Shown: piece by piece, positions 1 through 9,195 of the stretch
How the letters are laid out: every line of letters begins with the position of its first letter
Numbering within the stretch: position 1 is the first letter of the stretch
Assembly (NCBI GenBank): GCA_014885115.2
Contig: WKLE02000346.1
Span: 1 to 31,082 of the forward strand
Direction: 5' to 3'
Source of the DNA: Asterionellopsis glacialis
Taxonomy: Eukaryota; Bacillariophyta; Plagiogrammaphyceae; Rhaphoneidales; Asterionellopsidaceae
DNA length: 31,082 nucleotides
Notes under the pieces: model-generated
What the model was told of the DNA's origin: nothing
Database searches by the model: none
What the model saw: the letters and a program-made list of their open reading frames with translations, nothing else
Made by a program: the position numbers and the translations under genes

Positions 1-51
1 AAATCTTTTGTTCTTTTTCCTGATTGACACCAAATCAGAATTCAAATCATC

Positions 52-2625
52 ATGAAGATGATGTTGTCATTATGGTACATCTTTACCTTTTTGGCTGGAA
101 TAGAATGTCAGAATTCTTTCCTAGCATGGGCAAATGATGAAACGACCAAAACAACAACGTATCACCACCAGAGTCAGAAGAATGACACGATCTTGACTGC
201 TGGCAAATATGGTACTATACAAGTTGATATTGACCATAGTACAGGATTCATGTCTATATCTGTTGACAAGGAACTATGGTTGAATATTGGTGGTACTTCC
301 CCGTTAAATATTGATAATTGGTCCAAACCTCTTTCGATTATATCATCTAAAGTCACAAATGGTATAGATGAATCGTACGGACCATTCACTAGAACAACCC
401 TTGGTTGGGCGATGGTAAATTCAACTTCATCCGTGTCTTCCAATCAAAGGAAACTCAAGACGAAACGTAAGAAGCATAATAATGATAATGTTCTTATGGA
501 AACTAGTGTGATTGCATATCAGGACAGCGAATTGGTTATATTTGAACAGTACTGGCCCAGGGGTTGGTTTCCAAGAAACATGGGACCTCAAGATGAGGGT
601 GACAACGAAACTATGCTTTCTGCCTTTCCTGCAATTCATACAACAAGTCCAACAGATTTAAGCTTCCTATCATGGGGAGATTGTTTTGCGGCGGATATCA
701 GTCATAGTTCATGGAATGGTACACAAACATCATTATTTCAGACAGCCTCACATGGTATGCCACTTGTGCTGCACAAAAAAAGGAAAGAAGCAAAGGTAGT
801 CAGTAGGTTTGCTCCCTTGACCCAATCAACAGCAGATACTGCTACTTCAACAAGGACTGCAGTAATCAGCCCACTAGATAATTTCTTCGTTAGCCGTCAT
901 GCAGCATCTACTAGAAATGAAGATACTATAGATTGTGGTATTCGCAATACAGTGACGAAACTACACAAAGGATTTTCACATTCAACTGTGTTCATGGCTG
1001 GTCATGGAATCAACAGTACCATGGTGGACTGGGGGGATCTACTCCTTGACAGAGGAGGTAAGCAACGTACCAGCCCCTATACCGACTTCATCTTATCACA
1101 TGTTGGGTACTGGACGGACAATGGTGCATATTATTATACAGGCATCCATACGAACTTTACCAATAGTGAAGAAATGTTCAAAGCTTCTAAAGCTGACTTT
1201 GCAAGACGACAAATACCTGTAAGGTATTACCAATGGGATGACTGGTGGATGGAAAGTAAGGGTGATATTCCAGGAATGACTTCCTGGACACCTAAACCTG
1301 ATACATTTCCCTCAGGATTTACAAATTGGCTTAAAGCACCGTTAGCCTTGTACGCGCCCATGTATAGCGAAGAAAACGTCTGGAAAGATCAATATCGATT
1401 TAAGAAAGATCTCTACAAGCGTGGTAGTACTATTCCTCTTGACACTAACTTTTACCGTGATCTCTTTCGGAATGGATCCCAAATAGGTATGAAGATGTTT
1501 GAACAGGACTTTTTGTGTAGTTATGATAGAGAAACAGGCTTAACTAAGACAGATGTCATGACTGGGCCAGAATGGTTTGAACAAATGAACTTGGCAGCAC
1601 AGGTAACAGGAACTACTTTGCAATTCTGCATGATGTATCCTCACCACGCATTAAGTTCCACACGTGTAAGTCAAATGACAAATGGACGTGCTTCGGATGA
1701 CAACACACGTACTGGCAAGGATAATATTCGTCCCATGGGACAGAATGGATTGCTTTTCTATTCATTAGGCTTCTTCCCATCAAGGGACAATGTGTGGACC
1801 ACTCAATCAAATATTTTACAACCTGGATGTGGCAACCGTGATTATTGTTACGAGCCCAATGCACACGCGGATAATGCTGTGGCGTTGTTATCAGGTGGTC
1901 CATATGGTTTGGGTGACGCTGTTGGTATGAGTAACCGCTCGGTTGTTATGCATGCATGCCGTGACGATGGGGTCCTATTGAAACCAAGCTGGCCATTGTC
2001 TTCTTTAGATTTCGTATTTACAGACACTAATGCAATGGACACGTTGGTGTGGGCTGCACATGACGACCACGATGCATTTCGGTGGTCATATATTGTAGGA
2101 ATCAATCTAGACAAGTCTGTCTCTATATCACCACGAAGGTTGCAGGGACTTGTTTCTAGACCAATGGTGGCCTGGAAAGTTGATTTGGATATTTCTGCCC
2201 CAAACGACTTGATATACTTTTCAGATGAAAGGCCATTCTTACTGCCACTGCCAGAAGAAAAATCGAGCCATAGCCCCACTATCTCCCACTGGGCAGCTGC
2301 TCCTATTCTGCCAAATGGTATGGCTCTACTTGGTGATACTTCAAAGTGGTCTACAATGTCAAGACGACGTATAAACCATCTCCTTGTAGATACGGAACGA
2401 CTAAGTGCCGTGGTTGTAGGAACCCCTAAAGAAAATATCATAATTACTTACGTCTTGTTGAAGGGACCTAAACCAGAGGATATCTCGCCTTTGGAGATGC
2501 ACCGTGTCAAATGCAGTTTCGCACTTTCAACCGATTGCAAATCAGTAGATTACCATGGAAACACGGATTGTAGGCTTGCGCTTACATGTACAGCACATCG
2601 ATGTTCCTGTGGTCCTTCAAAGTAG
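52..2625 (+). CDS. Secreted glycoside hydrolase, clan GH-D-like (GH36/raffinose-synthase-like) TIM barrel
   Basis: This intronless ORF encodes 857 aa. A signal peptide is visible at residues 1-27: a hydrophobic core, then Ala-Trp-Ala before Asn-Asp. Many Asn-X-Ser/Thr sites follow, so secretion or lysosome/vacuole targeting is likely. The central region resembles clan GH-D (GH27/GH31/GH36) barrels. It has a strand ending QWDDWW (394-399), then FEQDF with Asp486 in the position of the catalytic nucleophile, then GRASDD (545-550) with Asp549/Asp550 matching the acid/base motif of alpha-galactosidases and raffinose synthases. A GGPYGLGDAVG segment lies further downstream. The last 40 or so residues are rich in cysteine (six in the final 37), perhaps a disulfide-bonded tail. 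I infer hydrolysis or transfer of an alpha-linked sugar from an extracellular or storage glycan. The substrate is not evident, and the family could be a currently unclassified GH-D branch. It converges with the SGNH hydrolase gene, 130 bp away. Confidence 0.7.
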   Translation: MKMMLSLWYIFTFLAGIECQNSFLAWANDETTKTTTYHHQSQKNDTILTAGKYGTIQVDIDHSTGFMSISVDKELWLNIGGTSPLNIDNWSKPLSIISSKVTNGIDESYGPFTRTTLGWAMVNSTSSVSSNQRKLKTKRKKHNNDNVLMETSVIAYQDSELVIFEQYWPRGWFPRNMGPQDEGDNETMLSAFPAIHTTSPTDLSFLSWGDCFAADISHSSWNGTQTSLFQTASHGMPLVLHKKRKEAKVVSRFAPLTQSTADTATSTRTAVISPLDNFFVSRHAASTRNEDTIDCGIRNTVTKLHKGFSHSTVFMAGHGINSTMVDWGDLLLDRGGKQRTSPYTDFILSHVGYWTDNGAYYYTGIHTNFTNSEEMFKASKADFARRQIPVRYYQWDDWWMESKGDIPGMTSWTPKPDTFPSGFTNWLKAPLALYAPMYSEENVWKDQYRFKKDLYKRGSTIPLDTNFYRDLFRNGSQIGMKMFEQDFLCSYDRETGLTKTDVMTGPEWFEQMNLAAQVTGTTLQFCMMYPHHALSSTRVSQMTNGRASDDNTRTGKDNIRPMGQNGLLFYSLGFFPSRDNVWTTQSNILQPGCGNRDYCYEPNAHADNAVALLSGGPYGLGDAVGMSNRSVVMHACRDDGVLLKPSWPLSSLDFVFTDTNAMDTLVWAAHDDHDAFRWSYIVGINLDKSVSISPRRLQGLVSRPMVAWKVDLDISAPNDLIYFSDERPFLLPLPEEKSSHSPTISHWAAAPILPNGMALLGDTSKWSTMSRRRINHLLVDTERLSAVVVGTPKENIIITYVLLKGPKPEDISPLEMHRVKCSFALSTDCKSVDYHGNTDCRLALTCTAHRCSCGPSK

Positions 2626-2755
2626 TCAATATCACTACAAGAAAACCGATAACGTTAGATTAGAAATGCCAAAATCGGATAATCTATTCACTTGTGTACT
2701 TAATTTAATGTAAATTGACATTGTTTCAATAATTTTTTAGAAAGAACTCAACATT

Positions 2756-4057
2756 TTATGACCTCCCTGACATGAACGAAGTTGACGGCGCTGCAGGAGG
2801 CTGCAAAATAGGCTCGGTTTGACTCGGCCGATCCATAACATCTAATAAATATCGAGCCATTTTTTGACCTCCAAGTGCAGACGGTTCAACACGAGCAACA
2901 TAATCTTCGCTTCGTTTTCCATTAAGAACATTGAACAGCGGGACAGAAACAACTTCAGTACCTTTTACTTGAATTTTGCTAGCACGAAGTGAGAGCATTG
3001 AAAGAGAGAGAGATATGATTCAGTTAGGGTGAACACGTGATTGTTAAAATTGAAAATTGTTTATACGACAAGTTTTTGTACCTTGTTGCGTCGGCAAATA
3101 CTTTGCGAATGAAAGCCTGAAGTTTCTCAGGGTTAGAATTGTACTGCAAAGCTCCAAGCGCGCCACCAGCCCAAGAGGGAGTGGGATTTTCATCAGGATT
3201 GTAAATCATACAAACAAGGATCTTTTTAGGCTTGGTTTTTGCAGTAAGAGCTTCAATGTATTTCTGCACCCTAAAACACGACGCAAAGGGTGGAGGTATG
3301 ATTAGAGAATTGTGGAAAAGAAATTGAATGAACGAAACATACAGTATGGTTGTTACCTTGTACCAAAAAGGTGGATAAAATAACCAAGACATGGAGGGCA
3401 TGAACACCCACATGAGAAAAGAGAAGGTCCGCAACCGCAACAACAATCATCAGCGGGAACAGAGCCAACCGAACATGCATTTTCAACGCAGCACAGGGGC
3501 AAAACCATTAACCCTGCGATTGATGCAATGGTACACGGGCAAGGCAAAAGCGCGACATCATTACCACCAACCGATACCATCAAAACATCTTCTTCTTTGA
3601 TATTGTCTCTTAAGAATTTATCTTGCGGCAAAAGACGAAAGGTACGCTCGTTGAGAGTGGTAGCTTCTACTGCTGTGTTGATGGCCGCAACTCGTTGACC
3701 TCCATTTCGAGAACCACCTTCATTCGCACTTAAATAGTTGAGCCAGTACGTCACATCACAAATAGAAGTTGGCGGATGAAGAACTTCGCGATATGCACCT
3801 ACAGCAGGTTGACGATCGTGAAACCAGTATTTGTTATCAAGAGATGAATCGCCTGCAGTCCAAATCAAAAAATCAGAGGATTCACGGAGAGGCGGGAGCA
3901 ATTTTTCAAGGTGACGTACTTTATGACCTTTCTAGAGAGGATAAACAAAAAAACAACGAGAGAATAAGCAAAATTTCCTTCTTAATGTCAAAAACGTAAA
4001 GATACTTACGTATTCGCTATAGAATTGGCTACTATTGATCTTTGAATCATTCGACAT
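2756..4057 (-). CDS. SGNH/GDSL-type hydrolase with Cys-rich insertion, four exons
   Basis: I join exons 4057-4010, 3931-3357, 3270-3082 and 2978-2756, giving 344 aa. The introns are 78, 86 and 103 nt and all are GT-AG; the reading phases agree at each join. The protein has a block I GDSSLDN motif with candidate nucleophile Ser45, and a VGGND motif (137-141) with oxyanion-hole Asn140, both typical of SGNH esterases. Between them and the C-terminal part is a segment of about 50 residues with about 16 cysteines (around 146-195). It may bind metal, form disulfides or be lipid-modified. The C-terminus has VEPSALGGQKMA where SGNH enzymes carry Asp-x-x-His; I see no clear catalytic His there. I chose the ATG at 4057 because the splice phase works and the sequence downstream is protein-like. 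An in-frame ATG at 4135 would add 26 residues, and an additional 5' exon is possible. The substrate (lipid or acetyl ester) is unknown. Confidence 0.7.
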
Positions 4058-4929
4058 ATTTACAACAATCTTGCGTTCATATAAAAGGTGAAAGAGGAAA
4101 CGTAGGTGTACCAGGTAATGCCCAAAGAAGTTCAAAGATTAGTACTCCACTTTTGCTGAAGCTGACTTGTCGGCTGTCTCATGTTATGTTTGCTTTTTTG
4201 GACTTGTTCTGGCGAACATTATTTTTATTTTCGTAGAAGAGAAATAGTTAGCAAAACAACATGTTATCCCTAACCCTCTCCCTTGGGTGGCCAGGGTGGG
4301 AAAACAGAACAGACCTCTCCTGCAGCGCAAGAAACTAGGGAAGTAACTTCTTGGATTTTCGTAACCGTTGGCAAAAGTAAATACCTCTCGCCAATGCCGA
4401 ATCTATTTGGTGCAAATGCTCAGTTTTTCGGAAAGTACGAAGTGTGAAGGAGCAACATAACGTACCGTCGTGTAAGCGAGCGTTTTTTTGAAAGCAAACT
4501 AACTCTGGCCATTCAACTTTATAGTAGAACTCTACCTTTGGCTTCAATTTGGGTGGCATACTAGGTACCAGGGTAGGTCCTCTAGGTCCTACCTGGTTGA
4601 AGGCAACATTTCTGATGCCTGACTGGTTCCTTCCATATCCCAAATAGTTTGATATGTTTAGTCTTACCTTTTAAAGTTTACTGTTCTTCCAAGATCTTGG
4701 ACAGCAGGACACCCAAATCAGTATCATGTCACAAATGGATCTTTAACATTTAGTTTTTATTCTTAGTTTTTAATATTAATTTAGCCTCACTCTTTTCAAA
4801 ATAATGCTTGAAAACCTGGTTACTGCACTTTGTTATCAAACAGTTCTCTCATAAGAGTCTACTAGTGTTCTTAGCCACAAGAGGCTACCATATAGTTTCT
4901 AAGAAAAAGGAGCTAGCTCTCAAATCCTG
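4058..4929. other. Intergenic, upstream of SGNH hydrolase gene
   Basis: No convincing gene is seen. One exact copy of the TACCAGGTA 9-mer lies at 4109-4117, about 50 bp upstream of the chosen ATG of the SGNH gene. A partial imperfect hairpin built from related words (CCAGGGTAGGTCC and GGTCCTACCTGG) lies around 4567-4596. A 102-codon open frame on the minus strand (4335-4643) has no recognisable domain and low-complexity character, and I do not call it. Confidence 0.5.
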
Positions 4930-6480
4930 TTTGACATTGAGTTTGATGAATCCAAGTTAGAATTCATCAAGCATCAATGCACTGTTATTACAGCTAATGA
5001 TGCTTTTGAAACCACCAAAGAATGTCTACCTAAGATCTCTGAGGATGCTCAACCATATATGAGATTCTCAAATTCTTCAGCAAGTTCTCTTGTGCTACGC
5101 AAACCACAAGGATGAGTTTGATTACTATACCTAGAGGACCTAAGTTAGTTCAAATGTTTTTACATCACCACCTTCAAGAAATTCACCTTGATACATAGAA
5201 AGTTCAATTGAAGGTGTAAACAAGACAGTTGCTAACTTTAACAAGGAGCTAGTAGAGTCATTCAAGACCATCTTACTCCTCTCAGGGCTACAAGGGCACA
5301 AAGATCAGATGGATTATCTTTGTTCCTTAGAAAAGCCCAGTAAGAAGGCTCCTAATATTTCTTTACTTAAACTAGGAGCAGCCCGTCAAATAGTTCACAA
5401 ATTACCTGGTGCTCTAACAGATTTAGCCATTATGAGTATCTCTGTGGATCAAATTATATGTCAATTCAGGGATACAATGCCAAGTTCCTAGTAGATTTAT
5501 AACTTCTTTGATTATTGCTAACTTGTCATTAGAAAATAACAGTCTCACTGAAATTATGACTTACATGGAAACATAATATGCTAAAGATCCCTTCATCAAA
5601 AGAAAGAACAAAGGTAATAAAAATTCTTCAGCTTCCAATTAGCAAGGAGGTTCCAATAATATGGGAACCAGCAATCATATAAAGTACATGTAATAACAAC
5701 TGCTGCAACCACAACTCAAATAATAATAGTTCCAATAACAACAATAATCATGACAAATACAGGCTCATTTAAGCCACCAATCAATGATGCCCTTAACTTG
5801 GTCATCAGAACTGTGATGCATTGGGAAAGTTTAGCTAGAATCATTGCAACAACCAACAAGTAGGTCAATAATGTTCAAATAGTACTAGTGTCAACTACAA
5901 CAAGGCAGCAACAACTATGACAATCTTTGGGCAGCAGGTAGATAGTAGTGACAATTGAAACAATGCAAATGACAATGACAACAACCATTCCAGTTAAGGA
6001 AATCTGAAAGGCAATTATTGCTGCAACACTGCTGAAGAAAATTTTTCACTGTGTCTCCTATGTTCAATGATGAACCTTTTGATCCTAATGGATCAGAATA
6101 TTTCTATACTCATACCACAGACAATGGATTCTTTGAAACCGTGCTCTCTACAAACCCAAATCAACCTCCTATGCTACTGCTCCCAATGAAAGGCTAACCA
6201 TTATTGTCAATCAGGCTGAGAGAGTAAGTAATGATGAAGCTATCACTAACCATAACTTACTTCTTACAATGTCAATCAGGCTGAGAGAGTAAGTAATGAT
6301 GAAGCTATCACTAACCATAACTTACTCCTTACAACTTTAGCCATATCTAAAGGTGTTAACAGTAGTAGGAAAGGAAATTTCGTATTCAAGTCTCTGTTGG
6401 ACCACGGTGTTTCACATGCACTCATCCAAGGCAAAGTTTACCCAAGAAAGTAGATTTTTTCAATGACAACACCGTGAATT
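4930..6480 (+). mobile_element. Decayed LTR-retrotransposon gag/protease relic (Gypsy-like)
   Basis: Several consecutive open stretches in different frames read like a retroelement Gag followed by a protease. From 4930 a protein-like frame runs more than 60 codons. At 5309-5491 a frame contains a KP...L...R.I...LPGA...MPSS pattern resembling Gag capsid, ended by two adjacent TAG codons. Around 5545-5620 comes an LTEIMTYMET-like block followed by Lys-rich sequence. Around 5700-5990 is Asn/Gln-rich repetitive sequence, with a degenerate Cys/His knuckle near 5788-5860 broken by stops. At 6388-6430 the frame reads SLLDHGVSHALI, close to the LLDSGASH active site of retroviral-type aspartic proteases, but with His in place of Ser and Val in place of Ala. 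No reverse transcriptase, integrase or LTRs are seen, so it is a truncated and inactive fragment. Gypsy versus Copia assignment is uncertain. Confidence 0.55.
6206..6335. repeat. 65-bp tandem duplication inside the retroelement relic
   Basis: Bases 6206-6270 and 6271-6335 are near-identical head-to-tail copies. I see two differences, T to C at the 6261/6326 position and at the last base. Because 65 is not a multiple of three, the duplication shifts the reading frame just upstream of the protease-like motif. Confidence 0.9.
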
Positions 6481-6589
6481 TCAAGACACTATTGTAGGCA
6501 ACTTAAATGCATCAAAGTTCACTGTCGTACCAGGCTACAAGTTCATTCTGGATACGAGGACACTCTAAGACGAGAGTGTGTTGTACTCA

Positions 6590-7475
6590 TACTACTTTAT
6601 GTACGATGTACAATGTTTTACAATACACTTATTAATACCTGGTAACCATGTCTCAGCAACTTGTGTGCTGGTAAATACGTACCTGGTAAATGATACCGGC
6701 CAGTAATAGGTATGATTGTGTTCACGGAGGGTTAATGAAAAATACCAGGTACCGGCACTGTACTTTACCAGGTAGAATTTCAAATTGCTAGTCCCATTCG
6801 TAATCAATTAACACAAAAAGTGTTTTTTTTTAAAAATGCTAGATTTGCTTAAAGACCTGGTGATTGTATATTCGACAACTTGAAGTTTATACTTATATTC
6901 TCATATTACTATTGACGGATAAAAATAGTTTACAGCGTTCTAGAATTGATGCACAGTAGTGGATTTAACAATACATGGTAAACTGTCTACCAGGTACCAG
7001 GTACATGTATAATAGAATAGAACTTCATACCTCTAGAACTGTACAGGTACTACATTTCTTTGTTCCTGGTACGTAGAAGTTTAACTCACATAGTCCTACC
7101 TACATACTAGCGTACAAAGTTGCGAAATCCAGTCATGAGTTTGGTTGGGTTCTGTACCATTGTCGATAGTTTAATCAGGTACCAGGTAGGACTATCAGGT
7201 ACTGTGTGTCGGACCCTACCAGTACCTGGTACAGGTACCCCTTTTAATTAATACAGGCATTTACATGTACAAGGTAGCTGTACTGTACCAGGTATCGGGT
7301 ACCTGGTAGGACTACAACCAGGTGCCAGGACACCAGGAACCTTTCGTCATAGGTCTAATAATCCTACCTACAGTAATAAGTCTACTAGGTCCCACGAGGT
7401 ACTATAGGATTACTATGAACTGTACCTGTACCTGGGTACAGGTGCAAGGTACCTGGAAACTGGAAAGGAACTGAA
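6590..7475. repeat. Cluster of palindromic TACCAGGTA/TACCTGGTA 9-mers
   Basis: Ten exact copies of the 9-mer, in either orientation, start at 6636, 6680, 6743, 6766, 6988, 6995 (overlapping the previous one), 7180, 7223, 7286 and 7300. Many one- or two-mismatch relatives fill the gaps (for example near 7065, 7246, 7321 and 7448). The pair at 7286-7294 and 7300-7308 forms a 9-bp stem with a 5-nt loop. A second word family (TAGGACTA, TAGGTCC, TCCTACC) is interleaved at about 7083-7400. No open frame of note overlaps the cluster. The pattern is not a simple tandem array: spacing ranges from 7 to more than 200 bp. Function is unknown. Confidence 0.85.
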
Positions 7476-7804
7476 CAGATACTGGTATGCTGGTGATTGG
7501 AAATGACTTTCGAGATGTTCTTTGTGTGGCATTGATTGATTATTCAGCTTCAATTTAGAGTTCATCCTCTCTAGGTACTATCGTTCGGACTGTACATTTC
7601 TGTCTTGCCCTAGAATATTTTTGCACAACACAACTGCAGTCAAAAAACACAACAACAGAAACTCGCACTACCGGAAGCTCAAAGCGTCTGTGGCAGGGCG
7701 GTAGCTGGCACAAATATTAGTCATCTGTCTTTTAACTCATTTCTCAACATTTTGGTGCCTTGTGGGTGTCAATCTTGATCTCTCTAGAGCAGTAGATTTG
7801 TAAA
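7476..7804. other. Intergenic region upstream of coiled-coil gene
   Basis: This stretch presumably contains the promoter and 5' UTR of the coiled-coil gene starting at 7805. I see no specific motif that can be named. Confidence 0.4.
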
Positions 7805-8290
7805 ATGAGTGGCCCTAATATGAGTGTTGAAAGTCTTCAGCGGCAACTGGCTGCTCTCGAGCAATCAAAGCAAGCAACTATCGCCGAATTGCAATTGAAA
7901 CTTACAACTTTGGAAAGAACAGCTGGTATGCAACGTGAAGCCATGGCTGCACTCCACAAGGATCTTGTAGGTCTTAGGGCGGAAGCTGCTCAAGCGACCA
8001 AGGCCAAGAACAAGGCGGAAGCTAGGGTAGAGAAACTGAACAACAAGCTCAAGGAAAAAGACGTCAAAATGAAGGTAATTTCTGAAGAACTCGAAGACAA
8101 GAAGGCTCATGTCTTCGAGTTAGCCATGGAACTTCGGAATGTGGAGGAGCAGCTTATCGTGAAGTCATCAGGAAGTAGAATGAATTCCGTCGATACTGAC
8201 AGTATGCCGAGTCTTTCGAATGACTCCATTGGTCTGAAGAAAAAAAAGATGCAACAAAAGAAACAACTTGGAAATATCGATGAACAATAA
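7805..8290 (+). CDS. Small coiled-coil protein of unknown function
   Basis: The frame encodes 161 aa. Residues about 8-122 are a nearly uninterrupted heptad-rich helix, with Leu/Ala/Met at core positions and Glu/Lys/Arg/Gln elsewhere, so a long parallel or antiparallel coiled coil is predicted. The C-terminal 40 residues are Ser-rich, then strongly basic (KKKKMQQKK). There is no signal peptide, membrane segment or catalytic motif. The ATG at 7805 is preceded by AAA, and a second Met five codons later could also serve. The length, acid/base balance and lack of introns suggest a real cytosolic or cytoskeleton-associated protein. Coiled coils match many unrelated proteins (tropomyosin, myosin tail, SMC), so no function is assigned. 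Flanking sequence is intergenic on both sides. Confidence 0.65.
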   Translation: MSGPNMSVESLQRQLAALEQSKQATIAELQLKLTTLERTAGMQREAMAALHKDLVGLRAEAAQATKAKNKAEARVEKLNNKLKEKDVKMKVISEELEDKKAHVFELAMELRNVEEQLIVKSSGSRMNSVDTDSMPSLSNDSIGLKKKKMQQKKQLGNIDEQ

Positions 8291-9195
8291 AAATCTCGCA
8301 TGCATTGCTTCAAAATACTATGTAAGTTGCTCGTGTCAATTTAGTTTAAATCACATACTCAAACCATTCAATTACTAATAGGAAAAAAGTTCTTCGACAC
8401 ATCCTTTTGACTTCTTAATATGTATTGATGCCCTGTTATGTCAGAACCAAATCCTACAGGTTGCATCCAAAGGTGGTATAAAGTTTATTCATTCCCAATT
8501 ACAAGTAATAATTAAACATCCGTTTCTACATAATACCATTTCATATTCTTTCAGAAACAGCTTTACCATAGACTGATGTTTGTCGAACCTCGAATGGGCA
8601 ACTGTTGGCAAAAAATGTAGTTGCTTTTTCTACATTTAAAGATTTTGTGCCGTCCTTTTACAATATTTGATCTTTTGCGAGAAATCGACCAATATGAAAT
8701 GGATTGTTTAGTTCATCATCCAAAAACCGCCTATTCCAAAAATGACCATTGTTTATATAACTATATATCTCCGTGTGACGTCCATTCCAGAAGTGTCCCC
8801 TCATTGTCGATACTCCGACTAGGACACTCAAAAAGCAAAAAAAGTAAAAATCATCGGGAAGTATACGAAGAGAATGTGGTGGACACCTTGAATTGTCATC
8901 TACCTACAAGCTCCTACAAGTGATAGTAAGCTTGATATCAATTTTTGATGCAAAAGCTTCTTACAATTGTACCATAACAAAAAAACACCTCCAAACGTCT
9001 GTGCCCGTGAATTTTTTTGTACAGTTTGATAATGTAAAAGGATGTTGGTATAGAGAAACAGTTATTGAATAGATTTCGTGTTTTAATATAAAATTGCTAC
9101 TACATTTCTGTGCGCGTGTCACCTCTCAATCCAGATGCAAAGGAAGTTGATTCAAATGCCAAATACGCCCACTTCGGTCATATTATAACCTCCTT
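8291..9195. other. Intergenic region between coiled-coil gene and glycosyltransferase-like gene
   Basis: No supported gene. The longest frame (8621-8923, +) begins with TTG rather than ATG and shows no domain. The stretch should hold the 3' UTRs of the two flanking genes, which converge here. A C-terminal extension of the minus-strand gene in another frame (down to about 9140) is discussed under findings. Confidence 0.4.

Noticed and set aside
1848..2441. 197-codon minus-strand frame
   Set aside because: It lies antisense to the glycoside hydrolase, whose own frame is clearly coding.
4335..4643. 102-codon minus-strand frame
   Set aside because: It contains part of the repeat-word hairpin and has no recognisable domain.
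6590..7475. CRISPR array
   Set aside because: Repeats are 9 bp, palindromic, in both orientations and irregularly spaced, unlike CRISPR repeats and spacers.
8621..8923. 100-codon + strand open frame
   Set aside because: It starts with TTG, has no domain or coding-like composition, and lies in AT-rich intergenic DNA.
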